Notes under the pieces: model-generated
Database searches by the model: none
Told to the model about the DNA's origin: nothing
What the model saw: the letters and a program-made list of their open reading frames with translations, nothing else
Part shown: positions 24,165 through 32,088 of the stretch, in pieces
Position numbering within the stretch: the stretch's first letter is position 1
How the letters are laid out: each line of letters opens with the position of its first letter
Translations under genes and position numbers: made by a program
Source: Acidobacteriota bacterium
Lineage (GTDB): Bacteria > Acidobacteriota > Terriglobia > Terriglobales > Acidobacteriaceae
Reading direction: 5' to 3'
Assembly (NCBI GenBank): GCA_021846945.1
Contig: JAJZVZ010000048.1
Location: 1-32,088, forward strand
DNA: 32,088 nucleotides

Positions 24165-25736
24165 ATGCAATTCAGGCATTTTTCCCGGATGTGGAAGTGC
24201 TTTTTAGTCCTGGCGCTGGCGGGCGCAACCCTGTGTCCTGCGCAGGTCCAGCAAAGTGCGGAGTCATATCTTCCTTATCTGCACCGGTTCGAAAAGGAGA
24301 TCACCACCAAGGTACTGCCGAACGGGCTGACGCTGATCATCTGCGACCGGCCGGAGGCTCCCGTGTTCAGCTACACGACTTTTGTGGATGCCGGCGATGT
24401 GAATGATCCGTCGGGCGAGAGCGGGCTGGCGCACATGTTCGAGCATCTGGCCTTCAAGGGAACGACCCAGATCGGCACCACGAACTGGCCGGCGGAAAAG
24501 ATTGCGCTGGCCAAGGTTGAAGCGGCCGAGAATGCCTATGAGGCCGAGTATCTGAAGCCGGTGGGACGCAATCCCCAGAAACTTGCGGATCTGCAGAAGG
24601 CCTTTCTCGCGGCCCAGGCTGAAGCGGAGAAGTATGTCATCCCCAACCAGTTTACTGAGGTTGCGGAGGAAAACGGCGCTACGGGGCTCAACGCGGAAAC
24701 CAGTCTGGATGATACGCAATACTTCTGGTCGATGCCGGAGAACCGGCTGCAGCTCTGGGCGTGGCTGGAGAGCGGACGGCTGGCTGATGTGGTTCCGCGC
24801 GAGTTCTACAAGGAGCGCAACGTGGTGCTCGAAGAACGTCGCATGCGCACCGACTCTGACCCGATCGGCCGGCTGGTCGAGCAATTTCTCGCGACCGCCT
24901 ATGTGGCCCATCCATACGGACGCAGCGCCATCGGCTGGCCGAGCGAGGTGAGCCAGCTGACGGCAACCGAGGCGATGGCGTTTCATCGGAAGTATTACGC
25001 CGGTGGAAACGTCGTGGTTGCGGTGGTTGGGGACGTGAACCCGCAGACGGATCTGCCCATGCTGGAGAGGTACTTCAGCAAGGTTCCCGCCGGGCCCAAG
25101 CCGGAAGACATGACCACGGTCGAGCCGAAGCAGTTTGCTGAGAAGAAGGTCTTCATCCGCGAGAACACACAGCCCTTTTACATCGAGGGCTACCACCGCC
25201 CGAGCTATCGCGACCCGGATGACGCGGTCTACGACGCCATCAGCGACATTATGTCGAACGGCCGGGTCTCGCGCCTTTATCGCAGCCTGGTGGAGAAGCA
25301 GCAGATTGCCGCCGAAGCGCAGGGATTCAGCCCATTTCCCGGCGAAAAGTATCCCAGCCTCTTTGCCTTTTATGCGGTTCCCCTGCCGGGACACACACCC
25401 GAAGAGATGCGCATCGCCATTCACAAAGAGATCGAAAAACTGAAGACCACCGATGTGACCGACGCGGAACTGGAGATGTACAAAACGCGCGCGCGGGCCG
25501 ATCTGCTGCGCGGATTGGCTGATAACCAGGGGTTAGCCAGCGCTCTCGCCGAGTATCAGACACGCTACGGAGACTGGCGCCAGCTCTTCCTGCAACTGGA
25601 CCGGGTGGATAAGGTGACCAAGGCGGACATCCGCCGCGTGGCCAACCAGGTGTTCGTTGCCTCGAACCGCACCAGTGCGGAGATTGACACGATACAGCCC
25701 TCAACCAGCGAAAAGAAGGATGGAGGTGCACAATGA
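24165..25736 (+). CDS. M16 zinc peptidase, catalytic subunit
   Basis: This 523-residue protein is an insulinase-family (M16) zinc peptidase. A signal peptide (about 8-27, ending CPAQ) sends it to the periplasm. The inverted zinc motif H-x-x-E-H is HMFEH at 90-94, and the third zinc ligand is probably a Glu in VVLEERRM (220-227). Between them is an extra charged, coiled-coil-like segment (about 108-165), a feature of one M16 subgroup. The C-terminal half has GRVSRLYRSLVEK but lacks the Tyr of the usual substrate-binding Arg/Tyr pair. AAGGAGA stands just ahead of the ATG. Its stop overlaps the next gene by 4 nt, and the two products should form a heterodimer. Confidence 0.92.
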   Translation: MQFRHFSRMWKCFLVLALAGATLCPAQVQQSAESYLPYLHRFEKEITTKVLPNGLTLIICDRPEAPVFSYTTFVDAGDVNDPSGESGLAHMFEHLAFKGTTQIGTTNWPAEKIALAKVEAAENAYEAEYLKPVGRNPQKLADLQKAFLAAQAEAEKYVIPNQFTEVAEENGATGLNAETSLDDTQYFWSMPENRLQLWAWLESGRLADVVPREFYKERNVVLEERRMRTDSDPIGRLVEQFLATAYVAHPYGRSAIGWPSEVSQLTATEAMAFHRKYYAGGNVVVAVVGDVNPQTDLPMLERYFSKVPAGPKPEDMTTVEPKQFAEKKVFIRENTQPFYIEGYHRPSYRDPDDAVYDAISDIMSNGRVSRLYRSLVEKQQIAAEAQGFSPFPGEKYPSLFAFYAVPLPGHTPEEMRIAIHKEIEKLKTTDVTDAELEMYKTRARADLLRGLADNQGLASALAEYQTRYGDWRQLFLQLDRVDKVTKADIRRVANQVFVASNRTSAEIDTIQPSTSEKKDGGAQ

Positions 25737-27247
25737 GGCAGCCGGCGTTGCGAGGTTTCTCCGGATTTCTTTTGGCCGGTACGGCTTTTGCCGCACTTCT
25801 GCTGTCTGTCGGCGCGTCCGCGCAGTCCACAGCGCAAGCCAAGCCGTGGGAGCAGATTCCCGTACCCAAGTTGCACGAGTTCAAACCGCATGAACCCATA
25901 CGCGTCGAGCTGAAGAACGGGATCGTGTTGTTTCTGCAGGTGGATCACGAGCTGCCATTCATTTACGGATCGGTGTTGATTCCGGGCGGATCGCGGGATG
26001 TTGAGCCGGCCAAATCGGGGCTGATCGATCTCTATGGCCAGGCCTGGAGGACCAGTGGCAGCGAAAAGATGAGCGGCGACGCCATGGACGACTTTCTGGC
26101 GGCCCGCGCGGCGCATATCGAGACCGACGGAGACGTGGACTCGACTTCCCTGAGCTGGGACTCGCTAAAGGAAGATTCGGACCAGGTGTACGCGCTGGCC
26201 ATGGATTTGTTGTTCCATCCCAAATTCAGCCAGGCAAAGCTGGATCTGGCGCGACAGCAGGAAGCCACCGGTATCGTGCGGCGGAACGACGATGAAGAGC
26301 AGATTGCCATACGGGAATCCTCGAAGCTGGTCTACGGCGTGAACAGCCCTTACACGCGGCAGCCGGAGTTGGCCACCATTGCACGGATCACGGTGGCCGA
26401 CCTGCAGGCATGGCATGACCGCACGCTGCGCGGCAAGCTCATCGTGGGCATCTACGGCGACTTTGACCCGGCAGTCATGGAGGCCAAGCTGCGCGCCACC
26501 TTTGGAGGGTTGCCGTCCGTGCAGCCCATGCCCGCGCGCCATGACGTCTTCCCCGGCCCCAAGCCGGGCGTCTACTTTGTCGATAAGGAAGACGTCAACC
26601 AGTCGAATGTTCAGATCGTGGGGCTGGGCACCACCCGGCGCAATCCCGATGTGCCCGCGTTGGCCGTGATGAACGAAATCCTGGGCGGTGGCTTCGGCAG
26701 CCGGCTCTTCCAGACAGTGCGCACCAAACTTGGGCTCGCCTATGCCGTTGGCGGCGGGTACGGGTTTTCTTACGATCACCCGGCCTCGTTCCGCGTAGTG
26801 GTGATGACCAAGAGCGTCTCGACGGTGGAAGCGACCAAGGCGGCGATGGCCGAGATCAATGGGCTTACCTCCAGGCCCTTCACTGAGGTGGAGCTAAAGC
26901 GGGCCAAGGACGACATTCTGAACTCGTTCCTGTTCCGTTACGACACCCGGGCCAAGGTGCTTGCCGAGCGGGAACGGCTGGAGTTTTACGGCTATCCGGC
27001 GGATTATCTGGAAACCTATAAAGCGGCCGTGGAAAAGGTCACTCTGGCTGACGTGACCGCGGTCGCGAAGAAGTACATCCATCCGGACAAGCTGGCGATT
27101 CTTGTGGTTGGCAACGGACCCGAGATCAAGCCGGGGCTGGATGCGCTGAACATGGGGTCAGTACATCCGGTGGACATCACGATACCGCGTCCAGGCGCCC
27201 CGGGCCAGGAATCAGGCAAACCAGGCACGGCGGAGAAGAGACAGTGA
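25733..27247 (+). CDS. M16 peptidase-like protein, non-catalytic partner
   Basis: This 504-residue exported protein (signal peptide about 10-30, ending ASAQ) has the M16 fold but no H-x-x-E-H motif: the matching place reads GLIDLYGQAW (96-105), so it cannot bind zinc the usual way. Its C-terminal half keeps the substrate-binding Arg/Tyr features in FGSRLFQTVRTKLGLAYAVG. This is the split arrangement known from mitochondrial-processing-peptidase-like and bacterial M16B pairs, where one subunit cuts and the other holds substrate. It overlaps the catalytic gene (ATGA) and has GGAGGT before its ATG. Its own stop overlaps the glmU start. Confidence 0.9.
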   Translation: MRQPALRGFSGFLLAGTAFAALLLSVGASAQSTAQAKPWEQIPVPKLHEFKPHEPIRVELKNGIVLFLQVDHELPFIYGSVLIPGGSRDVEPAKSGLIDLYGQAWRTSGSEKMSGDAMDDFLAARAAHIETDGDVDSTSLSWDSLKEDSDQVYALAMDLLFHPKFSQAKLDLARQQEATGIVRRNDDEEQIAIRESSKLVYGVNSPYTRQPELATIARITVADLQAWHDRTLRGKLIVGIYGDFDPAVMEAKLRATFGGLPSVQPMPARHDVFPGPKPGVYFVDKEDVNQSNVQIVGLGTTRRNPDVPALAVMNEILGGGFGSRLFQTVRTKLGLAYAVGGGYGFSYDHPASFRVVVMTKSVSTVEATKAAMAEINGLTSRPFTEVELKRAKDDILNSFLFRYDTRAKVLAERERLEFYGYPADYLETYKAAVEKVTLADVTAVAKKYIHPDKLAILVVGNGPEIKPGLDALNMGSVHPVDITIPRPGAPGQESGKPGTAEKRQ

Positions 27248-28686
27248 GCAGGACAAGAGAGGACAGCGCGGTGCGGCATTCAGAAGCGATTGGGCGGATG
27301 GCCGTCGTCATCATGGCTGCGGGCAAGGGGACGCGGCTCAAATCGAAGCGTCCCAAGGTGCTGCATGAGATCGGCGGGCGTCCCCTTCTGAGCCATGTAA
27401 TTGCGGCCGCCGGCAGGGTGGTTGCTCCCAATGACATTTACGTCGTCATCGGCCACCAGGCGGAGCGGGTGCGGGAAGCGGTTGCGGCCACCGGCGTAGG
27501 CTTTGTTGAGCAGACGGAGCAGCGCGGGACCGGGCACGCCATCCAGTGCGCGCGGCCGGCGATTGCCGGCTACGAACATGTGCTGGTGCTTTCCGGCGAT
27601 GTGCCGCTGATCCGGACGGAGACCATCGAGGATCTCTGGCGCTTTCACCAGGCAGAGCGGGCGGCCATGACCATTCTGACCGCCATTCCCGAGGATCCGA
27701 CCGGCTACGGCAGGGTGCTGCGCCGATCGCCGGATTCGCCCGAGGTTGAGGCGATCGTCGAGCAGAAGGCGCTGGCCGCCGGGCAGCACGATCTCCGCGA
27801 GATCAACTCCGGCATCTATGCGTTTCGCGTGGCGCCGCTGCTCGAACACCTGGACAAGTTGACCAATCAGAACGCACACAAGGAGTTTTATCTGACCGAC
27901 ATGGCCGGCCTGCTGGGCGCCGCCGGCGAGCGCGTCGTCGCTACCCTGTCGACTGTCGCCGCGGAGGTGCTGGGCGCAAACACCATCGCCGAACTGGTCG
28001 CTCTGGACGCAACCATGCGCCGGGAGACTGCCAGCCGACTGATGGCCGCCGGAGTGACGATCTACCGGCCAGAAACCTGCGTCATCGACGCGGAGGTGGA
28101 AATCGAGCCGGATACGGTGATCGAGCCTTTTGTGCAGTTGCTTGGCCGGACGCGCATCGGCGGCGATTGCCTGATCCGCTCCTATACGGTGATCGAGAAC
28201 TGCAAGGTGGGCTCGAATGTGCTGGTCCGGCAGGGCTGCGTCATGGCGGAGAGCACGGTTGAGGATGGAGCCAGGATCGGCCCATACGCGCATCTGCGTC
28301 CGGGCAGCGAGATCGGCCAGGATGCGCACGTCGGCAACTTCGTCGAGACAAAGAAGGCCCGGCTCGGTAAGGGGGCAAAGGCAAACCACCTGACCTACCT
28401 GGGTGATGCCGAGGTGGGCGAAGGCACCAATGTAGGCGCCGGAGTGATTACCTGCAACTACGACGGCGTGAACAAGTTCCGCACGAAGATCGGCAAAGGC
28501 GTCTTTGTGGGCAGCGATTCAACCCTGGTGGCTCCCCTTACGGTCGAAGACGGGGCCTATATCGGCGCGGGTTCGTGCATCACCATGGACGTTCCGGCCG
28601 GCGCCCTGGCGCTGGGACGGAGTCGGCAGGTGACCAAAGAGGGCTGGGTGGCCGCACGAAAGGCGCAGCAACAGGAAAAGAGATAA
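27244..28686 (+). CDS. glmU: bifunctional UDP-N-acetylglucosamine pyrophosphorylase / glucosamine-1-phosphate acetyltransferase GlmU
   Basis: GlmU acetylates glucosamine-1-phosphate and then joins it to UTP, giving UDP-GlcNAc for peptidoglycan and lipopolysaccharide. The N-terminal uridyltransferase has the MAAGKGTRLKSKRPKVLH signature (24-41). The C-terminal half is a left-handed beta-helix of hexapeptide repeats with VGNFVETKKARLG, LTYLGDAEVG and NVGAGVITCNYDGVNK, the acetyltransferase site. The GTG at 27244 overlaps the M16 stop by 4 nt and has GGAG upstream, giving 480 residues. Later starts (GTG at 27271 or ATG at 27298, 462 residues) match the usual N-terminus better, so the true start is open. 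glmS and glmM are not here. Confidence 0.96.
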   Translation: MSRTREDSAVRHSEAIGRMAVVIMAAGKGTRLKSKRPKVLHEIGGRPLLSHVIAAAGRVVAPNDIYVVIGHQAERVREAVAATGVGFVEQTEQRGTGHAIQCARPAIAGYEHVLVLSGDVPLIRTETIEDLWRFHQAERAAMTILTAIPEDPTGYGRVLRRSPDSPEVEAIVEQKALAAGQHDLREINSGIYAFRVAPLLEHLDKLTNQNAHKEFYLTDMAGLLGAAGERVVATLSTVAAEVLGANTIAELVALDATMRRETASRLMAAGVTIYRPETCVIDAEVEIEPDTVIEPFVQLLGRTRIGGDCLIRSYTVIENCKVGSNVLVRQGCVMAESTVEDGARIGPYAHLRPGSEIGQDAHVGNFVETKKARLGKGAKANHLTYLGDAEVGEGTNVGAGVITCNYDGVNKFRTKIGKGVFVGSDSTLVAPLTVEDGAYIGAGSCITMDVPAGALALGRSRQVTKEGWVAARKAQQQEKR

Positions 28687-29289
28687 CGGCGCCCCGCGGC
28701 TGCCCGCCGAAGTTCGATACGGAGGCGGCGGAATTAATCCCTGCCGGTTTGCCCTTGAGACGGGTCTGGCAGAGACCGGGCGGCGACGCCTTCTGTTGGC
28801 CGTACCCAGAGCTGTACTCGGGAGCGGACCGCATGGCCAGGGCAATTGCATGAGCAAGGAAATTACGCCAAACGCGGTTTTTGAAAGGGCGCGCCTGTCC
28901 GCCGAGTGCAGAACGTGAGGCGTGCCAGTCAAGCAGGCATAAAAATCTCAAGGCTTGAGCCCCTGAGGCATGGCTTTGCGTCTCCCAGAACATACCTTCG
29001 CGGCTAAAGCCGGGTGCAACATTGGCTACGAAAGGCGGCACGGCTGAAGCCGTACCCTTTCAAAACCATCGCTTCACAAGGTTCACAACTTTCATACGTT
29101 TGCCCTGGCCGCATGGCCCGCTTCAACGCAATGCAAGCTGGTAGCGACCCGGATCCCGCCGCACAGGCCAGAGGCGCGGGCAAATAAGCAGGGAATCATC
29201 TCGCGTCGTATTGACAAATAAAGGTTTAGGAGAAAGTCTTTTCATCCCCAACGCGTCGTGTGAACCCGTCAGGGGCTCGAAAAAAAAGA
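28687..29289. other. long intergenic region after glmU
   Basis: This part of the 992-bp glmU-to-omega-like gap holds no convincing gene. It carries the palindrome cluster at 28935-29065 and a perfect -35-like TTGACA at 29211-29216 with only a weak -10 (AAGTCT) 17 bp on. I see no clear terminator for glmU. Confidence 0.45.
28935..29065. repeat. cluster of short intergenic palindromes
   Basis: Several small hairpin units sit together: GGCTTGAGCC near 28952, GGCATGGCTTTGCG near 28967, CGGCTAAAGCCG near 29000 and GGCACGGCTGAAGCCGTACC at 29037-29056. They share the GGC-(A/T)-rich-GCC plan and TGAA/TTCA centres of the panB-panC palindromes. They are probably remnants of one dispersed repeat family. 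Confidence 0.5.
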
Positions 29290-29316
29290 TTGACCGGCCG
29301 ATAGGGCAGGTATACT
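29290..29316 (+). promoter_or_regulatory. candidate promoter of the omega-like gene and rho leader
   Basis: TTGACC (29290-29295) and TATACT (29311-29316) are 15 bp apart. A 10-bp direct repeat GATAGGGCAG flanks the -10 at 29300-29309 and 29335-29344, as an operator might. A transcript from here would carry a leader of about 355 nt. Confidence 0.45.
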
Positions 29317-29411
29317 CTCAAGACTAGATATCCAGATAGGGCAGATTGTGCGATTGCATGCCTCGGAGCCAATTTCTGCATCTAAGCGCGTAGAGGCTCA
29401 TGGATTGATGT

Positions 29412-29466
29412 ACCGGCATGTTTCGATCGATGCCGGGCAGGGGAGTACGGAACCTATGTATTCCCG
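29412..29466 (+). ncRNA. two adjacent hairpins in a long leader, candidate structured RNA
   Basis: The first hairpin pairs CCGGCAT (29413-29419) with ATGCCGG (29430-29436). The second pairs GGGAGTAC (29441-29448) with GTATTCCC (29458-29465), with one wobble pair and a 9-nt loop. Both lie inside the long leader ahead of the omega-like gene. I cannot match this to a known riboswitch or RNA family. Confidence 0.35.
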
Positions 29467-29678
29467 GAGCCGCAATCGGTGAAATCCATGCGGGATGAGG
29501 CTCAATTCAATCTTTGCGAATGTGCGTCAAGATTTTGAACTCGATGTGCATATCGTGCGTCTAAATGGGTGAGAACAAGAAACACTGGGTTAGCCCTCGC
29601 TTGTAGTGGTTGACCCTGCTGCACCGGCTGAACCGGTCGGAACCGCCGGGCAGGGAATAACTGAAGGAGAGATCTGCA

Positions 29679-29900
29679 ATGCGTTCTGATTTAGTTTTTG
29701 GGGCACTTTCGCATGTGTCCAATCGCTACCAGCTCTGTCAACTGGCTAGCAAGGCAACCCGTAAGCTGCACAAGCCGAATACACGTCTGCAAGATACAAC
29801 CAACGAAGTGCTGGGCCGCTTTCGTACCAGTAATCCCAGATCGGAGGCGACAGTAGAAGCGCCCGCGGCCAAACCGGCTGAACGGCGGCGCGCTGCCTAG
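29679..29900 (+). CDS. rpoZ: small protein resembling RNA polymerase subunit omega
   Basis: The 73-residue product contains SNRYQLCQLASKATRKLH (about 14-31), like the NR(F/Y)-x-L-x3-A-x-(R/K)A-R-x-L core of omega (RpoZ), followed by a DTTNEVLGRF segment in the place of the omega TT-x-x-AL region. Omega helps assemble RNA polymerase and binds ppGpp in some bacteria. The tail is Ala/Arg/Lys-rich. A GGAG site 9 nt before the ATG supports the start. It lies 223 bp upstream of rho, a transcription factor gene, which fits a transcription role. The match is by eye only. The usual neighbour gmk is not present, so a different small protein remains possible. Confidence 0.55.
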   Translation: MRSDLVFGALSHVSNRYQLCQLASKATRKLHKPNTRLQDTTNEVLGRFRTSNPRSEATVEAPAAKPAERRRAA

Positions 29901-30123
29901 TGGCGTGTTCCGAAGTGTATAGTTGAAACAGGCAACAGCTTCAAAGCGGCACCCTGTGGAAGACGGCCGCTGAACCCGGCGTTTGGAAATCTGACTTGAG
30001 CGTAGGATAGACTTCAAGTCGGGGGTCACGTCGGCAGTAGGTTTGAACTCCCGCCCAATTTTTTCCTGGAGTACTTCCCCCTCCTGTCTCTCCACACACC
30101 ATCCCGCCTAATTGCAGGTGAAC

Positions 30124-31374
30124 ATGACCATCGCTGAACTCAAAGAAAAGAACATAACCGAACTGAGCCGCATCGCGCGCACCCTGGAGATTCCGGGAAC
30201 CAGCGGCCTTCGCAAACAGGACCTGATCTTCAAGATTCTTCAGGCTCAGAGCGAAAAGGAAGGGCACATCTTCGCCGAAGGCGTGCTGGAGATCCTGCCC
30301 GACGGCTACGGCTTCCTGCGCTCGCCTGACTATAACTATCTGCCCGGGCCGGACGATATCTACGTGTCGCCCTCGCAGATCCGCAAGTTCGATCTCAAAA
30401 CCGGAGACTCGATCTCGGGCAACGTGCGCCCGCCGCACGAGGGCGAGAAGTACTTTGCGCTGGTCAAGATCGAGGCGATCAACTTTGAGTCGCCCGAGGA
30501 GACCCGCAACAAAATTCTCTTCGACAACCTGACCCCGCTCTATCCGCAGGAGCGCATCAAGATGGAGACGGTGCGCGAAGGGACCAGCGGCCGGGTGATG
30601 GATCTGCTGACCCCGGTCGGCAAGGGACAGCGCGGTCTGATCGTGGCCCCGCCGCGTACCGGCAAGACCATGCTGCTGCAATCGATCGCCAACTCCATTA
30701 CCTCCAACCATCCCGAGGTCGTGCTGATTGTGCTGCTCATCGACGAGCGGCCCGAGGAAGTCACAGACATGCAGCGCTCGGTCAAGGGCGAAGTCATCAG
30801 CTCGACCTTCGACGAACCGGCTGCCCGTCACGTGCAGGTGGCTGAGATGGTCATCGAGAAGGCCAAGCGCCTGGTCGAGCACAAGCGCGACGTGGTCATT
30901 TTGCTCGATTCCATCACGCGCCTGGCGCGCGCCTACAACACCATCGTGCCCCCGTCGGGCAAGGTGCTTTCGGGCGGCGTGGATTCGAACGCCCTGCAGC
31001 GGCCAAAGCGCTTTTTTGGCGCGGCCCGCAACATCGAAGAGGGCGGCTCACTGACCATCATTGCCACCGCGCTGGTTGACACCGGCTCGCGCATGGATGA
31101 AGTCATCTTCGAGGAGTTCAAGGGCACCGGCAACATGGAAATCATCCTTGACCGCAAGCTGGTGGACAAGCGCGTCTTCCCGGCTATCGACATCCAGCGC
31201 TCCGGCACGCGCAAGGAAGAGCTGCTCATTCCCAAGGACGACCTGTCGCGCATCTGGGTGCTGCGCAAGGTGCTCAACCCACTGTCGCCGGTAGAAGCCA
31301 TGGAGTTGCTGATCAGCCGTTTGGAAAAGGTCCGCAACAACGCGGAGTTCCTCCAGAACATGAACCAGCTGTAG
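30124..31374 (+). CDS. rho: transcription termination factor Rho
   Basis: Rho is a hexameric RNA helicase that ends transcription at untranslated, C-rich RNA. The 416-residue length matches E. coli. The Rho N-terminal helical domain (1-45) is followed by a cold-shock-like RNA-binding domain with GYGFLR (61-66). The ATPase has Walker A APPRTGKT (175-182), catalytic Glu208 in LIDERPEEV, and Walker B VVILLD (257-262). [21 protein letters not shown] holds the Q- and R-loop residues. The ATG at 30124 gives the usual N-terminus, while a TTG 12 nt up lacks a ribosome site. The leader from 29901 is pyrimidine-rich near 30060-30110, which could allow Rho to limit its own synthesis. Confidence 0.98.
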   Translation: MTIAELKEKNITELSRIARTLEIPGTSGLRKQDLIFKILQAQSEKEGHIFAEGVLEILPDGYGFLRSPDYNYLPGPDDIYVSPSQIRKFDLKTGDSISGNVRPPHEGEKYFALVKIEAINFESPEETRNKILFDNLTPLYPQERIKMETVREGTSGRVMDLLTPVGKGQRGLIVAPPRTGKTMLLQSIANSITSNHPEVVLIVLLIDERPEEVTDMQRSVKGEVISSTFDEPAARHVQVAEMVIEKAKRLVEHKRDVVILLDSITRLARAYNTIVPPSGKVLSGGVDSNALQRPKRFFGAARNIEEGGSLTIIATALVDTGSRMDEVIFEEFKGTGNMEIILDRKLVDKRVFPAIDIQRSGTRKEELLIPKDDLSRIWVLRKVLNPLSPVEAMELLISRLEKVRNNAEFLQNMNQL

Positions 31375-31415
31375 CCAGGACTCGGCTCGGGGGCCCGGTC
31401 AGTCTGGCGACGCTT

Positions 31416-31456
31416 GAGCGATCAAGGCCGGGGCTTATTCCCGGCTTTGATCGCTC
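31416..31456 (+). terminator. long hairpin after rho, probable terminator
   Basis: A 17-bp stem (31416-31432 with 31440-31456, one wobble pair) with a 7-nt loop lies 41 bp past the rho stop. No T-run follows, so it may be a 3'-end stabiliser as much as a terminator. Confidence 0.65.
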
Positions 31457-31602
31457 TGCAAAGCTGCACATTACCGGGCGGAATCTTCTCAATGCAAGAG
31501 CGCCTCAAAATGAAGTGGCCTGGAACGATCCGGATCGCGCCCACGAAGAGTGAACGGTTCTTTCGTTTGCTCTTCTCCCGTCTCGGATGTCATCCTCAAA
31601 GA

Positions 31603-32067
31603 GTGAAGAAATCCGTGTTCGTCCCCGTGATCGCCGCAATCCTTGCCCTGTTTGCCGCTCCATTCTGCCCTGCGCAGGTGAAGGGCTATTGGCGTGCCGC
31701 AAGCTCTTTGGCGCACTCCATCACCGGTGACATCAGCATCGCCAAATCTGACATCACCATCAACTACTACGTGTTTGCGCTTGTCCCCGTTCGCGCCCTC
31801 AATACCAATGAAGTTGCCGCAGCTTTCGACGCGGATGTGAACTCCAATGCTACCGGGTACCTTTATCACTTGAACGTGCCCGCATCCAGGCGATTCATGC
31901 ATCACAACACGCTCTGCGGAACTGAGGAAACACAGTGGATGGCGACCTACGAGTCCGGCCGCACCTTGCAGGTGGCCTTTTTCTCCGGGGCCACGCCGCC
32001 GGTCATCACTGTCGATGCGCTTGCGAACACGATGAATCTTTGCGGGACCTACACGTACTCTCGATAA
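31603..32067 (+). CDS. secreted protein of unknown function, 154 aa
   Basis: I do not recognise a family. From the GTG at 31603 the product starts with a clear Sec signal peptide (Lys-Lys, a hydrophobic core VFVPVIAAILALFAA, and a cut near PAQ at about residue 23). The mature part of about 130 residues is strand-rich with two cysteines (in NTLCGTEE and MNLCGTYTYS) that could form a disulfide across the C-terminal half. In-frame ATG codons at 31492 and 31510 would give a 31-37-residue basic extension before the signal. They lack good ribosome sites, as does the GTG, so the start is uncertain. It is downstream of the rho hairpin and is probably a separate unit. Confidence 0.65.
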   Translation: MKKSVFVPVIAAILALFAAPFCPAQVKGYWRAASSLAHSITGDISIAKSDITINYYVFALVPVRALNTNEVAAAFDADVNSNATGYLYHLNVPASRRFMHHNTLCGTEETQWMATYESGRTLQVAFFSGATPPVITVDALANTMNLCGTYTYSR

Positions 32068-32088
32068 CATCCCCGGCAGGCTCCGCCG

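Noticed and set aside
24264-25424. 386-residue minus-strand frame opposite the first M16 gene
   Set aside because: It is a shadow of a real gene with a complete zinc motif and a ribosome site on the plus strand.
29211-29239. Promoter built on the perfect TTGACA at 29211-29216
   Set aside because: The hexamer 17 bp downstream is AAGTCT, a poor -10. The site at 29290-29316 is a better candidate, so this one is noted only in the gap description.
1-32088. CRISPR array, tRNA, rRNA, transposase, prophage or toxin-antitoxin pair
   Set aside because: I looked on both strands. The only repeats are the degenerate 92-bp array, the heptamer tract and dispersed palindromes, none with spacer-like structure, and no mobile-element or defence protein was recognised.

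Overview
The window reads as a chromosomal segment of a GC-rich member of the Acidobacteriota, most likely class Terriglobia. This is inferred from three things: a very large Oar-like TonB-dependent receptor with an N-terminal carboxypeptidase-regulatory-like domain, short intergenic palindromes built on a 'CATGACTTCAGTCGTG' type core, and a tract of 7-bp repeats of the CCCTGTT/CGCTGCC type. Tat-dependent secreted enzymes and a catalytic/non-catalytic M16 peptidase pair also fit. No phage, transposase, CRISPR array, tRNA or rRNA was found. Most genes are chromosomal housekeeping or cell-envelope genes.

Layout. 1-850: one small hypothetical gene. 850-2530 (minus): purM-purN, overlapping by 4 nt, for purine synthesis. 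2829-4166 (plus): hemL for tetrapyrrole synthesis. 4175-4912 (minus): a membrane-anchored NodB-type polysaccharide deacetylase, convergent with hemL. 5102-7200 (plus): panB and panC for pantothenate, separated by an array of about three degenerate 92-bp repeats. 7320-8201 (plus): ridA and msrB, both damage-repair enzymes. 8298-9400 (minus): rpmB, preceded by an outer-membrane barrel-like protein gene. 9703-10506 (plus): a membrane-anchored cytochrome c and a 42-residue orphan protein. 10619-11500 (minus): a Tat-exported aldo/keto reductase. 12218-16105 (plus): the 1295-residue TonB-dependent receptor. 16346-18343 (plus): an ABC exporter. 18402-21498 (minus): a secreted protein of unknown function followed by a Tat-exported type I sulfatase. 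22014-23060 (plus): a radical SAM enzyme with an extra C-terminal cysteine set. 23143-24014 (minus): a DsbA-like oxidoreductase and a 35-residue membrane microprotein. 24165-28686 (plus): two M16 peptidase genes and glmU, joined by 4-nt overlaps. 28687-29678: a long intergenic region with palindromes, promoter-like sites and a hairpin-rich leader. 29679-31374 (plus): a small protein resembling RNA polymerase omega, then rho. 31603-32067 (plus): a secreted protein of unknown function.

How the parts fit together. The envelope theme is strong: outer-membrane receptor, barrel protein, deacetylase, ABC exporter, sulfatase, thiol oxidoreductase, M16 pair and GlmU. No single dedicated new pathway or defence system can be claimed. 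The observations most worth checking are the heptamer tract that lies in frame between two possible starts of the radical SAM gene, the 92-bp repeat array between panB and panC, the structured leader and omega-like protein ahead of rho, the M16-M16-glmU coupled operon, and several small proteins easily missed by gene callers.
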